Positions 1 through 12,677 of a stretch of 64,000 nucleotides of DNA are shown piece by piece. Location: positions 20,457,501 through 20,521,500 of the forward strand of contig NC_083609.1 in assembly GCF_029168945.1 (NCBI RefSeq), written 5' to 3'. The first letter of the stretch is position 1; the number at the start of each line of letters is the position of its first letter. Below the pieces are notes generated by a model. The model was not told where the DNA came from, searched no databases, and was given only the letters and a program-made list of their open reading frames with translations. The DNA comes from Cannabis sativa (lineage: Eukaryota; Streptophyta; Magnoliopsida; Rosales; Cannabaceae). A program made the translations under genes and the position numbers.

Positions 1-130
1 TTCATGGAAAAATTTCGTACAACATTAACATTCATCACATAAGCACATAAACCAACATGAAACCATCCAAATCAACACAGAAACATGCAAATCATCGTTT
101 TAATTCATATTACATGAAAGTAAATCATTA

Positions 131-147
131 CCATGGCTCTGGTGCCA
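131..147 (-). promoter_or_regulatory. primer binding site of left-edge copia element
   Basis: On the minus strand this reads TGGCACCAGAGCCATGG, close to the complement of the plant initiator-methionine tRNA 3' end (TGGTATCAGAGC), the usual copia primer. It lies two bases inside the LTR that starts at 150, so the element runs leftwards. Bases 1-130 are its AT-rich leader, which continues beyond the window. Confidence 0.8.
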
Positions 148-149
148 GT

Positions 150-2069
150 TGTTGGAAATTATTTTACCAGGATCTAGATTTACTAACAAGTATGTTGGAT
201 TAACAACCTAATATGAATTCTAAAACAATGAAAATAAACACATATAAAGTTAGAAAACCTTACAGTGGGTGCAGCGGAATAATATGACTCCTTCCGTTCA
301 GATCTCTAGCCCTTGATTCCTTTCTGTAGCAGAGCATCACCAAGATCTGAACCTGGATCTTCTTTTCTCCTCCTTTGATGTAGAATTTCCATAGTCTTCC
401 ATACTATGGTTGAGATGCCACTTGATGTGTGTGGGCACTATTCATCTCACAAGGATTTCGATAATTCTCTCTCCTTTCTCTCTTGAATTTCGTGGGTTTT
501 TGCTTCATATGATGTACAAGAGAAGAGAACAAGGGCTGCTATATATAGGGAGAAGGGAGAGCATAACTTTCTAAATAAAACAGTTTCCTTAATTACTGTG
601 TAATCAATTAACTGCCTTATTTAGTGTGATCTACCACTTTCTTATTATAGCTAGGCTTTGATTAGCAATTACATGACAATTAAAATTGAAAATAATAATT
701 GGGAAACAAGAAAAGAGGTGCCGGCCATAGGGTGATATGGGCCTCACTTGGATTTTGCAGTTTCCTCAATTTTATTTCAATTTCTCCAAAAATGCCATTT
801 TTCCAATTCTAATCATTTAAATGCCAAAACTAATTATTTAATAACTAAAATAGATTATTAAATAATATTGTCATTTAAAATAATTATTAATTAGACATAC
901 AAAGTCTCTTAATTAATAATTAAACCTAGAAACCCTTTTCTTTACGATTTCATCCTTAAACTGTGAGAATTCATAAAGTAGACATAGTCTAACTTTTAGA
1001 ATTATAATTGATTAATTAAAATCAATTAACTAAGTCTTACAAGCAGTATGGTCTCAACTAGTATGGGGACCATGGGTCTATATAACCGAGCTTCCAATAA
1101 GTCGAACCAAATTTACCAAGTAAATTCCCTAACTTATTAATTCCTCATTGAATCCACACTTATAACTTGGAATTGTACTCTCAGTCATATAGAAACGCTC
1201 TATATGTTCCACGATATAGACACGTCATTAGTTATCCATTGTTATAATCCTAATGTGATCAATGATCCTCTATATAGATGATTTACACTGTACATGATTT
1301 AAATTGCCGTAACACCCTACAATGTATTTTATCCTTAAAACACTTAACCCTGTATAAATGATATTTCACCTAAGTGAAATGAGATCTCCACAATTTATCT
1401 TCGTTTGGTTAAGCTCGAAGGAAATCATCCTTTACTTCTATTTGCCAAATAGAAGCTATAGATTCCATATTTATGTTAGCGCTCCCACTCAATTGCATTA
1501 CCGTATTCCCAAAATGTACATATCACCCTGATACAAAACTAGGCTTAACTAACAAATTAAAGAACACGAGTAACACTCTTGAAATTGAGCCTAACCATAT
1601 CAGGATTTCGATCATGTGATCTAGGATCAACAGGTGATATTGAATAGAATAGATATTACGGTAAATTTTAACATATCTAATCAAAGTTCAATATCGGTCC
1701 CTTCCGATGTATACTCCATACATCCGATACTGGTAAACTTTTCCAATGTCCTGGAAAGGACATAACACTTTTCCAAGGTGTAAGAATACCTATCGCTGAT
1801 TATACCATGTCAGTCTAAATCCAGTGTTCTGACAAATCAGGGAATAAACTTTTGAACATATAATAAAGATTATATTCCACTGTGCTGACAACACTATAAT
1901 CTTTTACCAACTCATATGTTCTAGACTTAAAAAGAATTCATACATTATATACATATAATCATGAAATAAATCATGTGAACCATGCAATATAAAATGTTAT
2001 TTCTGATCTTTATTAATAAGTAAATCTGATTATATGAAATGAGTTTTATTTAGGGCATAAAACCCAACA
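150..2069 (-). repeat. copia 5' LTR (left-edge element)
   Basis: The repeat has the family termini: minus-strand TGTTGGGTTTTATGCCC at 2069 and ...AATTTCCAACA at 150. It is about 1.92 kb and aligns along its length with the LTRs at 7658, 24485, 26563, 34759 and 50278. A minus-strand TATATATAG box lies near 538-548. Because the PBS sits on the low-coordinate side, this is the 5' LTR of a minus-strand element whose body lies outside the window. The outer flank at 2070 is degraded chromovirus sequence; the matching target duplication cannot be seen. Confidence 0.88.
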
Positions 2070-2800
2070 CAGATGACATGGTCAGATCAGGTATCAAGTT
2101 TGTTGTACGCAAACTTCATAATTTAACATTACAATCTGATCTGTTGGAATGAATTAAAGCTGCCCAGTTAACTGATCTAGAATTAGTGAATATTCCAGAA
2201 GACATTTTGGCTGTTCAAGCTAAAAATGTTACGGTGTTAGATAATGGGATGTTATTTTATAAGATCGGGGCTTGTGTTCCAAGTAGTGTGGAACTTTGAA
2301 ATGACATTCTCGAGGAAGCTCATACCACTCCTTATTCAATACATACAGGCACTACCAAGATGTACCAAGATCTAAGACCCTACTACTGGTGGTGCGGGAT
2401 AAGGAAAGGTGTGGTGGAATTTGCATCCTGGTGCTTAACTTGTTAGCAATTCAAGGCTGAACATCAAAGATAGGGAGGATTATTGCAGCCACTGACACTT
2501 CTTGAGTGGAAGTGGGAGGATATCACTATGGACTTTGTGGTTGGATTACCTAGAACCACGAGAATGTACGATTCAATTTGGGTTGTGGTGGATCGATTTA
2601 CGAAGTCTACACATATTCTACCGATCAAAACAACCTTTACAGTGGATCAGTATGCAGAGTTATACGTGAAAGAAATAGTGAGGTTACATGACACTTCGAA
2701 GTCTATTATATCGAATAGGGATCCGAAGTTTACCTCAAAATTCAGTACAGTTTTCCATCCTCAGACTAACTTCAAAATAGAAGTGCCAACCATCAATTAA
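2070..2800 (+). pseudogene. Ty3/gypsy chromovirus-type integrase remnant
   Basis: Translation shows a decayed integrase. An HHCC zinc-binding region (EEAHTTPYSIHTGTTKM, then CLTC) lies at about 2310-2445. The catalytic core follows from 2500, with WEDITMDFVVGLP carrying the first Asp, VVVDRFTKSTHILP, and SNRDPKFTSKF carrying the second. The sequence stops at HPQTN, before the catalytic Glu. There are in-frame stops (for example near 2146, 2298 and 2443). The DFV-GLP and RFTKS-HFLP wording is typical of chromoviruses of the Tekay/Reina type rather than of the Tat element that follows. It is truncated on the left by the copia LTR and joins Tat sequence at about 2780-2810. Confidence 0.8.
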
Positions 2801-2809
2801 TGAGAAGAA

Positions 2810-5800
2810 GGCAAGAAGAAAGAAGAAGATCTATACCCTATAATCCAGGACGAGAAAAACAAGTTAAAACCAATTGAAGAACTGGAAGAAGTTGTTTTAG
2901 ATCCAGACAATCCCACTAAATGTGTGTTTATTGGGAAAAATCTAGATGAAAAACTAAAATAGTAGTTAATTGAATTTCTGAACGTAAACTAGGATCAATT
3001 TCCCTAGAGCCATTCAGATATGATAGGGATTGACCCTAAAGTGATTTTCCATCATTTGAATATCGACCCAAATTATTTAGCAAAAAGACAAAAATGACGA
3101 CCCTTAGACTCTGAGAGACAAGGGGCATTAAATGAAGAGGTTGACAAAATATTGACAAATGACTTTATATGCATGGCTTTTTATCCTTCGTGGATTTCAA
3201 ATCGTGTTCTTGTCCCGAAGCCAAACGACACCTGGAGAAATTGTTTTGATTTTTTGGATTTGAATAAAGCATGTCCAAAAGATTGTTTCCCACTACCAAG
3301 GATCGACTAGTTAGTGGATGCAACTACATGACACGAGCTGATGACATTTATGGATGCATATTTTGGATATAACCAGATCAAAATGCACGTCCATTATCAA
3401 GAACACACAAGTTTTGTAACCAATATGGGACTTTATTGCTATAAGGTCATGCCTTTTGGTCTAAAAACTATTGGGGCAATGTATCAACGACTAGTTAACG
3501 AGATGTTTGAAAAATAGATTGGACAAAATATGGAAGTCTATGTCGATGACACGCTGGTAAAGTCGGTAATAAGTGAAGATCACACAAGAGACCTCAAAGA
3601 ATGCTTTAGGATAGTTAAAAATACAATATGAAGCTTAACCCGAAGAAATGCTCTTTTAAGGTCTCCTCAAGAAAATGTCTTGGTTTCATAGTAAATGCGA
3701 GAGGAATTGAAGCCAACCTAGAAAAAATTAAGGCCCTAATCGACATGCCTTCACCGACGAAGCCGAAAGAGGTCCAGGCCTTAACAGGAAGAATGGCAGC
3801 ATTAAACAAATTCATTTCAAAGTCAACAGATAAACGTCTACCATTCTTTAATGTTTTAAGAGGAAATAAGAAGTTTGAATTGACTAAATAATGCAAGGAA
3901 GCTTTTAAAGGCATAAAGAAACATTTATCAACACCTCTAATTTTGGCCAAACCAATAACTAGAGAAACTTTATACCTTTATTAGCTGTCTCAGAAAGTGC
4001 AATCAGTACAGCCTTGGTGTGAGAAGAAGGAAAGCACCAGTAACCTCTTTACTATGTTAGTAAAAGGTTACTGGGGGAAGAGTCAAGATATCCCCCTCTT
4101 GAAAAACTTGCCTTATGCCTGATTCATGCATCTCTCAAACTACGACTTTATTTCTAGGCACATCCCATAAAAGTTTTAACAGATCAACCATTAAGACAAG
4201 CTTTATCAAAACCCGATGCTTTGGGATGATTGGTAAAATGATCAATCGAGTTGGGACAATTTGATATAACCTACCACTCAAGAACATCAATCAAAGGCCA
4301 AGCTTTGGCCGATTTTCTAATTGAAGGGATAATCTCAGAAGAAGACCCACTCGTCAAGCACAACACAGAAACTTGGAAATTATATGTGGATGGGGCTTCG
4401 AATGAGAATGGCTCGGGTGGGAGGAGTCATAATGATGTCGCCCAATAACTTCAAATTTCACTATGCATTAAGATTCGAATTTGATACCTCAAACAATAAA
4501 ACGAAGTATGAATCTTTGTTGGCTGGCTTGAGAATAGCCGAAGCATTAAAAGTCAAGAATCTTATATGCTATAGTGACTCACAATTGATTGTGAATCAAG
4601 TTCTAGGCTAGTACAAAGAAAAAGGATTAAAGATGGCAAAATATTTAGAGAAAGTTCAAAAGAACTTGGAGAAGTTTGGTAATTTTAAGATTAAACAAAT
4701 TCCACGAGAACATAACTCAAATGCTGATGCACTGGCAAAGTTGGCCTCACAAAATGAACTTGATAAGTTAAATCTTGTATAGGTCGAAGTTTTTAGCAAC
4801 CCAAGTATATATGAAAAGGAAGAAGTTGAGACGATAGATGCCTTGCCGGCATGGATGACACCCATACTAAAATATCTACTCAGTAGAGAACTTCCGATAG
4901 ACAAAAATGAGGCACGCAGGCACCCAGACTCTTGTATTTTATACCTCGTTATACAATAGTCGAGGGTAAATTGTATAGGAGGGGTTATTCAATGCCTCTC
5001 TTACGGTGTGTACTGCCAACAGAAGCTAACGAAATAATCAAAGAAATTCACAAAGGCTTTTGTGGAGATCATGCAGGTTGGTAAAGCTTGTCAAAGAAAA
5101 TTATCCGTCAAGGATACTATTGGCCAACAATCAACAAAGACACATAAATTTGTCAAGAGATGCGACAAATGTCAGAGGTTTTCACATATACCTTGTATAC
5201 CACCAACACAACTAAGGATGATGACCTTGCCATACCCATTTGTAATATGGGTGATTGATCTGATTGGGGCATTACCCACATAGCCAGGAGGCACAAAGTA
5301 TGCACTAGTAGCAGTCGACTTCTTCACAAAATAGACAGAGGCTAAACCTCTAGTTTCTATAACTTGTAAAAAAGTTCTTGATTTTGTTGTCAAGAACATA
5401 ATTTACAGATTTGGAATACCCATATCTAACAATAGAACTCAATTTGATGGTGAGTTGTTCACTAAGTTCTGCGAAAGGAATAAAATTATTACGAGCTTGT
5501 CGTTGGTTTGAAGACCCTAAAAAAATGGACAAGTAAAAGATGTTAACAAAACCTTAAAAAATATTATTAAAAAGAAGATGGAAGCTGCTAAATGAAGATG
5601 GGTAGATGAACTTCCACAAGTACTTTGGGCTCACAGAGCAACAGAGAAAACTACTACAGGGCACACTCCATTCTCGTTAGCATTTGGCTCGGAGGTAATG
5701 CTACCGGTAGAAGTTAATATTGCGACCCATAGACGTAAATTCTATAATCAAGTAGAAAACTAAGAGCTCTTGAACCTTTCCTCTGACTTACTTGAAGAAG

Positions 5801-6090
5801 GACGTAATGAGTCGCAAATAATTAATGTAGTCTATCAACATCGAATCACAAGATACTTTAACAAAAGAGTTAAGAAAAGAATCCTTAATGTTGGAGATTT
5901 TGTGTTAAGGTGAGTATTTGAAAACACACGAGATCTATCTGCGGAGTGTTTAATCCAAATTGGGAAGGTCCCTATGTTATTGAAGCAGTTGTGGTAATCG
6001 GGGTTTATAAATTAGCTCAGTTCAACGGCTCGTTAATAAAGAACAACTAGAATAGTGAACATTTGCGACCTTATTACCAATAAAGTTAAA
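2810..6090 (+). pseudogene. Ty3/gypsy Tat-lineage pol remnant (RT-RNase H-integrase)
   Basis: Frames joined across many stops give, in order: a PR-RT linker (about 2830-2960); reverse transcriptase with MIGIDPKV, DLNKACPKDCFPLPRID and the active site YVDD at 3539-3550; the connection region with VSSRKCLGFIVNARGIEAN (3628-3891); an RNase H with KLYVDGASN (about 4376) and an archaeal-type RNase H continuation with YSDSQLIVNQV (4384-4780); and integrase with HKGFCGDHAG and CDKC zinc ligands (5045-5180), IDLIGALP and AVDFFTK core motifs. Integrase wording ends near NGQVKDVNKTLK, where the family normally has NGQVEAVNK, so the catalytic Glu is altered. The wording is that of the Tat/Ogre/Retand group. 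The 5' LTR, gag and protease are missing. No chromodomain is visible. Clearly non-functional. Confidence 0.88.
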
Positions 6091-7090
6091 ATGTAAATGT
6101 TTTATTTATCTCTGTAATATGTAAATTCTTATTATTAATAAAGTTAAAGTTTGTTAAAGTAATTACAAAGTTTTCTTTAAAATTACTTGAGGGGTATATA
6201 TGTGTATGTTAACTAGAATTCATCTTGAAGTACATATTTTATTGCAAACCCATTTTAATTTTTTTTCACAAAGGAAAGGACAATTAATTAAAATTACCTA
6301 TGGACAATATAAAGTCATGGAATTGAAAAACCTTTCTTCTAGAAAGGAAAAAAGTCAAAAAGTAGCAATTGTAAATGAGATCAACTCATAAAACAACATT
6401 AAGCTACATCCAAAGTTGAATACTTCACGACTCGCATTATTCTGGCTTATATTAAAAACGAGGCACAAGAATGCCTTGAGAAATAATACTTAAGATAAAA
6501 TATGAATTGAAGACCTAACTATTCATACGAGCAATCAAAAAATATACAAAATAGTTCCCGAAGTGAATTTTTTAAAGTATTTTTAAGTTTTCTATAAAAA
6601 TATATATATAACGATGTTATACATGGCAGATTAAAGTTGCTCATACAATATTTGGTAGATTATAAACTACTCGCGTATAACAAGGCAAACTGGAACTACT
6701 CGTATAAAATAAAGCAGATGAAAAATGCTCGCAAATCGAAACTACACAAATTATAACTGCTCGCGCACATACATAGTAGACTAATAACTACTGAAACACA
6801 TCAAAGGAAAAAATAGAAACAATGGAAATATTTCTTCGAGTATCAATAAGTTGAATCAGATATAATTGTTTAAAATTGTGAAATAAAATGCAATGAAAAT
6901 ATATATTCAATTCAAATATAAGATACAAGGCATTAAAAGTAAAGATAAATGCATAAAAAATAATGTTGGCCATCCAACAATGCAAAATTCTTTACAATAT
7001 AAATAATGCAACTAGGGGCAACCATTGCCTCGGCCAAAATGTCATTTTCCTAAATAATAAAAAGAAGAAGAAAACATAAAAAGACCAAGC
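6091..7090. other. Tat element 3' spacer between pol and antisense ORF
   Basis: No coding potential was seen. The stretch is AT-rich and lies between the sense pol and the end of the antisense ORF, as expected for the long 3' spacer of Tat elements. It contains a degenerate short tandem repeat, listed separately. Confidence 0.6.
6625..6800. repeat. degenerate short tandem repeat in Tat spacer
   Basis: A unit of roughly 35-40 bases with the core 'ataactactcgcgtataaca' recurs about four to five times with much divergence (cores near 6638, 6665, 6695, 6730 and 6757). Tat spacers are known to hold tandem repeats that can seed satellite DNA; here the repeat is short and worn. Confidence 0.5.
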
Positions 7091-7652
7091 CTACATAGTA
7101 GGGGATTTGGTTGGCTCTTCTTTGTCTTCTTCAACCTCATCTACATCTCCAACCTCCTCCCTTTTAGTCTTCTCGCAGAATGTGAGCATCTCTTCATCTC
7201 CTTTGCCCAGAAAGCTGAAATCCATCTCCGAATCGGCTAACCACGCTTGATAGAGAGACCGCTTGGCAATTTTGTTGGCCTTATTTTTGGTGTCAACTTT
7301 GGCCTCCTCAAGCTTTCTATCAGCCTTAGCTTGGCTGGTCTTGTTAGCATCCTCAAGCTCTTTTATTTTCTTCTAGTCAGCCTCTGTTTCTTCTCGGCTT
7401 CCTCCTTTACCCGAGAGAGTTCAAACTCTGAATCATTCAACTTTTTAGCCATGACATCACAATATACTCTGGTCTGACGAAGTTCGATCTCAAGCATCTC
7501 CACTCGCTGAAGTCCCCTGTGTTGAGTAGCAAAGCAAAAAAGAGATGCATACGAGGAATGAAAACAGGCAATAAGAAAAAAGTAAAAAGAGGATGGGGGA
7601 AAAACGAAAAAGAGCAGGGAAAAGACTAACTTGCTGGATAAGATCATAACTT
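7091..7652 (-). pseudogene. Tat antisense extra ORF, C-terminal part
   Basis: Reading the minus strand from 7652, the protein is predicted coiled coil (VEMLEIELRQTRVYCDVMAK, then DSEFELSRVKEEAEKKQR and IKELEDANKTSQAKADRKLE). A strongly acidic tail (EEVGDVDEVEEDKEE) follows and the frame ends at a TAG at 7091-7093. One internal stop is present near 7374. It is antisense to pol and continues the reading frame found at 13762-15960; the copia element at 7658-13756 split the two. Extra antisense ORFs between pol and the 3' LTR are an established feature of several Tat families, and their function is unknown. Confidence 0.68.
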
Positions 7653-7657
7653 CTCTG

Positions 7658-9428
7658 TCTTAGGAATATATTACCAGGATCTAGATTTACTAACAAGTAT
7701 GTTGATTAACATCCTAAATATGAATATCTCTAAAACAATGAAATTAAATACATAAGAGTTTAGAAAACCTTACATTGGTTTGCAGCAGAATATAATGACT
7801 CCTTCCGCTCAGATCACTAACCCTTCTTCCTTTCTGTCGCAGAGTATTATCAAGATCTAAGCCTGGATCTCTTTCTCTCCTCCGAGTTTGGTTACAACCG
7901 TCTTACTCACTATGATTGAGTACTAGACTTGCTATATGTTGCAAGACACTCAACCACTAAGGTTTGAATATGGAGAACAATGAAGGAGGCTTGGCAATTG
8001 TATAGAAGGTGTCTCTCATCTACTAGTTGTCTGACAGAGAAAACTAGGTTTGATTTTAGGTGAGTGATTAGTTGGATGAGATGAGAGCATCATGTTCCTT
8101 TTAAAGTGTTTCAACTAGGGCATAGGGCTGAATTATATGGATTAAAAAATAATAAAATATTTGGAAAAAATTCACTTAAGGGCCGGCCATAAAGAGACCA
8201 TTCTCTAGTTAATTACAATTTTGCCTCTTTATTTCAAACAACTATTCTTCTTTCAATAATACCATATTTTCCAATTCAATCCTATAAATGCCAAAAATAT
8301 TTATTTAATAATTATAATTAATTATCAAATAAAATTTTCATTTATATAATTTATTAATTAGAGCATACAAAGTATCTTAATTAATTAATTGACCATAAAA
8401 TCTCTTTTCTTCACAATTAAGCCCTTGGTTAGTGAAAATTCATAAATAAGACATAGTCTAATTTTAGAATTATAATTGATTAATTAAAATCAATTAACTG
8501 AGTCTGCAAGCAGTATTATCTCAACTAGTGAGGACACCATGAGCCTATATAATCATTAATTTCGCCTTGCGCCACTCTAGATTTGGAATTGAATAGCACT
8601 CTCAATTATATAGAATGCTCTATATGTACCACGATATAGATACGTTATGATTATTCATTGTTGCAATCTTAATAGTCACGGATCCTCTATAGATGGTCTA
8701 CACTCAATAAGAATAAATTTACCGTTCTACCTTTCAATGAATATTTTTCTTAAAACACTGAGCCACCTATAAATGATACTTTAGTAAACTAATATAATGA
8801 CTGAAATGATGCCTCAATCATCTATCTCTATTCAGCCAAGCTCGAAGGAAATCATCGTTTCCCAAGATGTAAATATCCGCTAGAACCATTAGTTAGCTTC
8901 CACAAACAACTTGAAGAACATAAATAATACAACTAAGCTGAAGCTAACCATATCACAATTAAGATATATAGACCTAAGATCAACCATTGATATTGACTTA
9001 GAAATATATAACGGTAAGTTTATACTATCTTATCTAAGATCAATATCGGTCCCTTCAAATGTATCCTCCATACATCCAATACTTGTAAACTTTGCCAATT
9101 CTCTTGAAAGGACATAACACTTATCTAAGGTGTAAGTATACCTTATCGCCGATTATCATGTCAGTCTAAATCTAGTGAACTGACAAATCATGGGAATCAA
9201 ACTTTTGAACATGTAATCATGATTATATTCCACTGTGTTGACGACACTATAATCATGAATAAATATATACTTATTTATATATGTTCTGGACTTAATAGAA
9301 TTTATACATTAAATATAATCATGAAATAAATCATGTAAACCATGAACCATAGAATGATTTTTGATCTTTTTTAATTAGTAAATCTGAATATATTGAAATA
9401 GATTTTATTTAAGGCATAAAACCAAATA
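7658..9428 (-). repeat. 3' LTR of copia element C
   Basis: About 1.77 kb, aligning with the other copia LTRs of the window. Its inner end at about 9428 abuts the reverse complement of the PPT (ctcccacttg), which fixes it as the 3' LTR. Small ORFs inside it have no family support. Confidence 0.85.
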
Positions 9429-12400
9429 TACTCCCACTTGCACTAATATAAAACAAAAACTGCATTTCAATAAATCTCAACACCTTGATATCCAAATCAA
9501 GTGAAGTATGTAGTAATCTCTCCGTAATATGATGTGACAGGTTGTATTCAATACAACCTTTCCTCCACCATTACATATCCTCAATCATAAAATCTTTGAT
9601 ATTGTGAAATACCTCTCTATATGTCTACTCTTCTAGCGATACTGGATTCTTTACTATTTTACAACTACTATTCTATTAGTCAGGAAGCAACACTAGTAGT
9701 TAATAAATTATTGGTACAATGCCAAGAACTGTATAGAACTTTCCATAGACTTAATAAGTATCTTTCATGTAACTTTAATATTCAAAGTCACTGGTAGAGT
9801 TAAAGACTCCAGATCAGTTTTTACACTTCTCCAAAATCACTGCACCACCCCCAGAGCAATCACGATCTCATCAATAGACTTTCTAGCACAAAAGAAAGTC
9901 TATGAACCTGAATTTGTGTAGTCTAAGAGTATTACAATTCCACTCTTATCAACTAACATATAGTTCCTCTTCATGGTCTTGAGATTCACTTGATTGTCTT
10001 CCAATGTTCCTTTCCTTGATTAATCTGATACCAACTCATTACTCCCACTCAACAACAAATGTCTTGTCTAATGCATAGCAAAGCATATCTGACACCTCTC
10101 ACTGTTGATCCTAAGGAATTCTTTCATTGGCCTTTATCTTTTCTGGGATAGTTGAATCTTTCCTTAGATAAAATCTAAGTCTAGAAGTCGAAGAGCTTCC
10201 TATAGATTTAGCCATTAGAAAAATGCTACAGCATCTTACAAAAGTAAGTTGCTTGCACTAGAGTGAGTAAATTACCAGGCATACCACAAGCCATAGGTTT
10301 AGATAATTTCAAACCTATAATACTAGGTTTAGGAATTTTGCTAAGTCCATTGAATAGACTTATTTTCAAAAATTCCTTTCTTGCCCTTGTAATAGAAAAC
10401 TTCTTGGTTACACCATATGAATGGTTTTAATTATAGTTTTCTTGGCTTTACTTCTTAGTTCCTTATTCTGACAATCCATTACTTATTTAAACAAACAATG
10501 GATTTTAATCACAAGTGTCTTCCAAGTCATAACAGGGTGAGTTCCTTGAAACCATCCCACTACGACAAGGCATCATGACTTCCTGTCTAAGAACATTAAA
10601 TGGTATTGTCCTCATTGGTTATGTCAATACAACAGAGGCAGTGGGATCATCCTCTGCAGAATAAGCTAATAGAACAATTTAGAATCAAGATAAAAATATA
10701 TCCACTACTTTGGTACTTTATTTTCCGATTTAGTCATATTCTTAGAAAAGTAGTATTTATTGAAACAAACACTATATTATCTTAATGACCATAGGATGGT
10801 CCACCCCTAATCACTTAGAATAGCTATCAAACATGCAAACCTTAGTTAACAGTTCTAACTTTTCTTAAGGTCATGATCAAGATATCCATGAATCTAAAAA
10901 ATTTTTACACTAATTACACAACCATTCCATCATTTTGAAATTTTCTTATCACTAGGATATTCCCTAGAAGGACTTAGGCAACTACTAGTAACTAATCATA
11001 GACCTTATACAATCATCAATATGAAAATCAAATTTTTGGGGAGGTAAGTTTGAATACAATTTAAAAATTCAACTTAATGATCTTTGAAATGCATATCCAC
11101 CAAATATTTCTCCACCTCTATCAGTTCGCAAGATCTTTAACCACTTACCTTAATGTTTTTCAACATTGCTAGAAATTCATGAAATTTCTCAAACATTTCA
11201 AATTTCTTTACATAAGGTAAAATCTAGAGTGATCATCTTAAGAATTTAATGATAACTCATATCCACCACTGAATGTACATCCATATTCGTATATAGATGA
11301 TCCTACTTTCAAGTGGATATAGGCATACATTCTCTTCGCAAAGATTGATCTTGTCAAAACCACTATGATCAAGATTTGAATGCCATAGATAAATTATGTG
11401 GTTATGGTCTTTTGATGACTTAGGTCTAGTTACTATAAAGAGTTCTTAGAATAGTCCAAGTGGATCTTGATCACAGAATACAAAACTCACATTCCTTACA
11501 TTAACTTACAGTTTAGATCCATTAACAAAAAATGGAAATTAACAACTTCTAAAAGTTATCTGTATTGTACATGTATTCTTGGAAACAAAATATAAAATTT
11601 CTATTTGGAATCTAAAATTTAAAGTCAAAGACTTAAATTTATACCAAATAAATTGAGTAAGTATTCTAGCTTGGACCACCACTACTAATCTAACTATATG
11701 TTTAGGTTGCCTAAAGTAAACATATACAAGTCGGAGATTCTAAGATCGAGGATTCTAAGATCGAGAATTCATATCATTTCATAGAAGGAAATAGAATAAC
11801 ATCATCAGCAGATGATTTATAAACCATTCATCCAATGATATACTATTTAAGCAAATTCTAAATGAAGAAGGTAAGAGGAAACTAATAAAGGATAATTTAA
11901 ATTAAAATAAGAATTCAACGATGTCCCATTTAGGTGAGAGTCAAAGTTATTCTTATTTTATGAATTTTTCATTGTTTCATATTATAAATACTGGTCTAAG
12001 TTGTCATCTTTAGATGTACAACTAGATGTTGCATTTACAAATACTTATCTGTCGATATCTAACACTATTATGTTTGTCTAACGGATGACAATCCTTTGGG
12101 ATTTGTCCCATTAAAAACAACAAGCTAAGTTAGACCAACAATGAAGACTCAAAATTTACAACTACAATTAATAACAAAAAACAATATGGTTCAATATAAA
12201 TTCATACACATTCAAAAATTATCATACATTTAGCAGGTAAGAAAGGCATGTTAATTTACAAAAGAAACACATCTTCAATAATTTCCAAGATTTCTAACAA
12301 ACTTATACAGTGTCCCATTTAGGCCAGAGCCAAAGATACCATTCATTGAATAAAGTAGTCAACTCATCTAAAATGGATACCACTCTAGCAACCTTTTATT

Positions 12401-12677
12401 TGATTAAGACTAGAATTCGGTGCTGTCCTGTTAAGGCGAGAGTCAAGGCCATTCTATCTTATGATCGAGCTTCCACTATTGTTTCATACCTTGTAAGTCT
12501 TACTTTTAGCAGCCACTATTGGAGTGGACGTTACTAAGAATAAAATACTTAAGGTAATACTTATCTTTCGAGATTCTACGACGTTAAATTTCTAATAAAC
12601 GTTCATCCATTAGGGATGATTACTCACTAAAACAAGAACTGTGTAGAACCAATAATAGAGATCGAATATCCTTATAA
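9429..12677 (-). pseudogene. decayed copia pol and leader of element C
   Basis: No long frame survives, but minus-strand fragments match the better-kept pol at 47131-50248. At 11107-11128 the sequence encodes RTDRGGE, the integrase core. Around 11385 it encodes a worn LWHL..GH GAG-pre-integrase motif. The leader side (11922-12448) carries three copies of the family leader motif. No gag can be recognised between leader and integrase. The order and many changes are shared with copies A and B. Confidence 0.7.

Noticed and set aside
10600..12537. 61- and 75-codon frames in copia element C
   Set aside because: They are plus-strand chance frames opposite decayed pol or leader.
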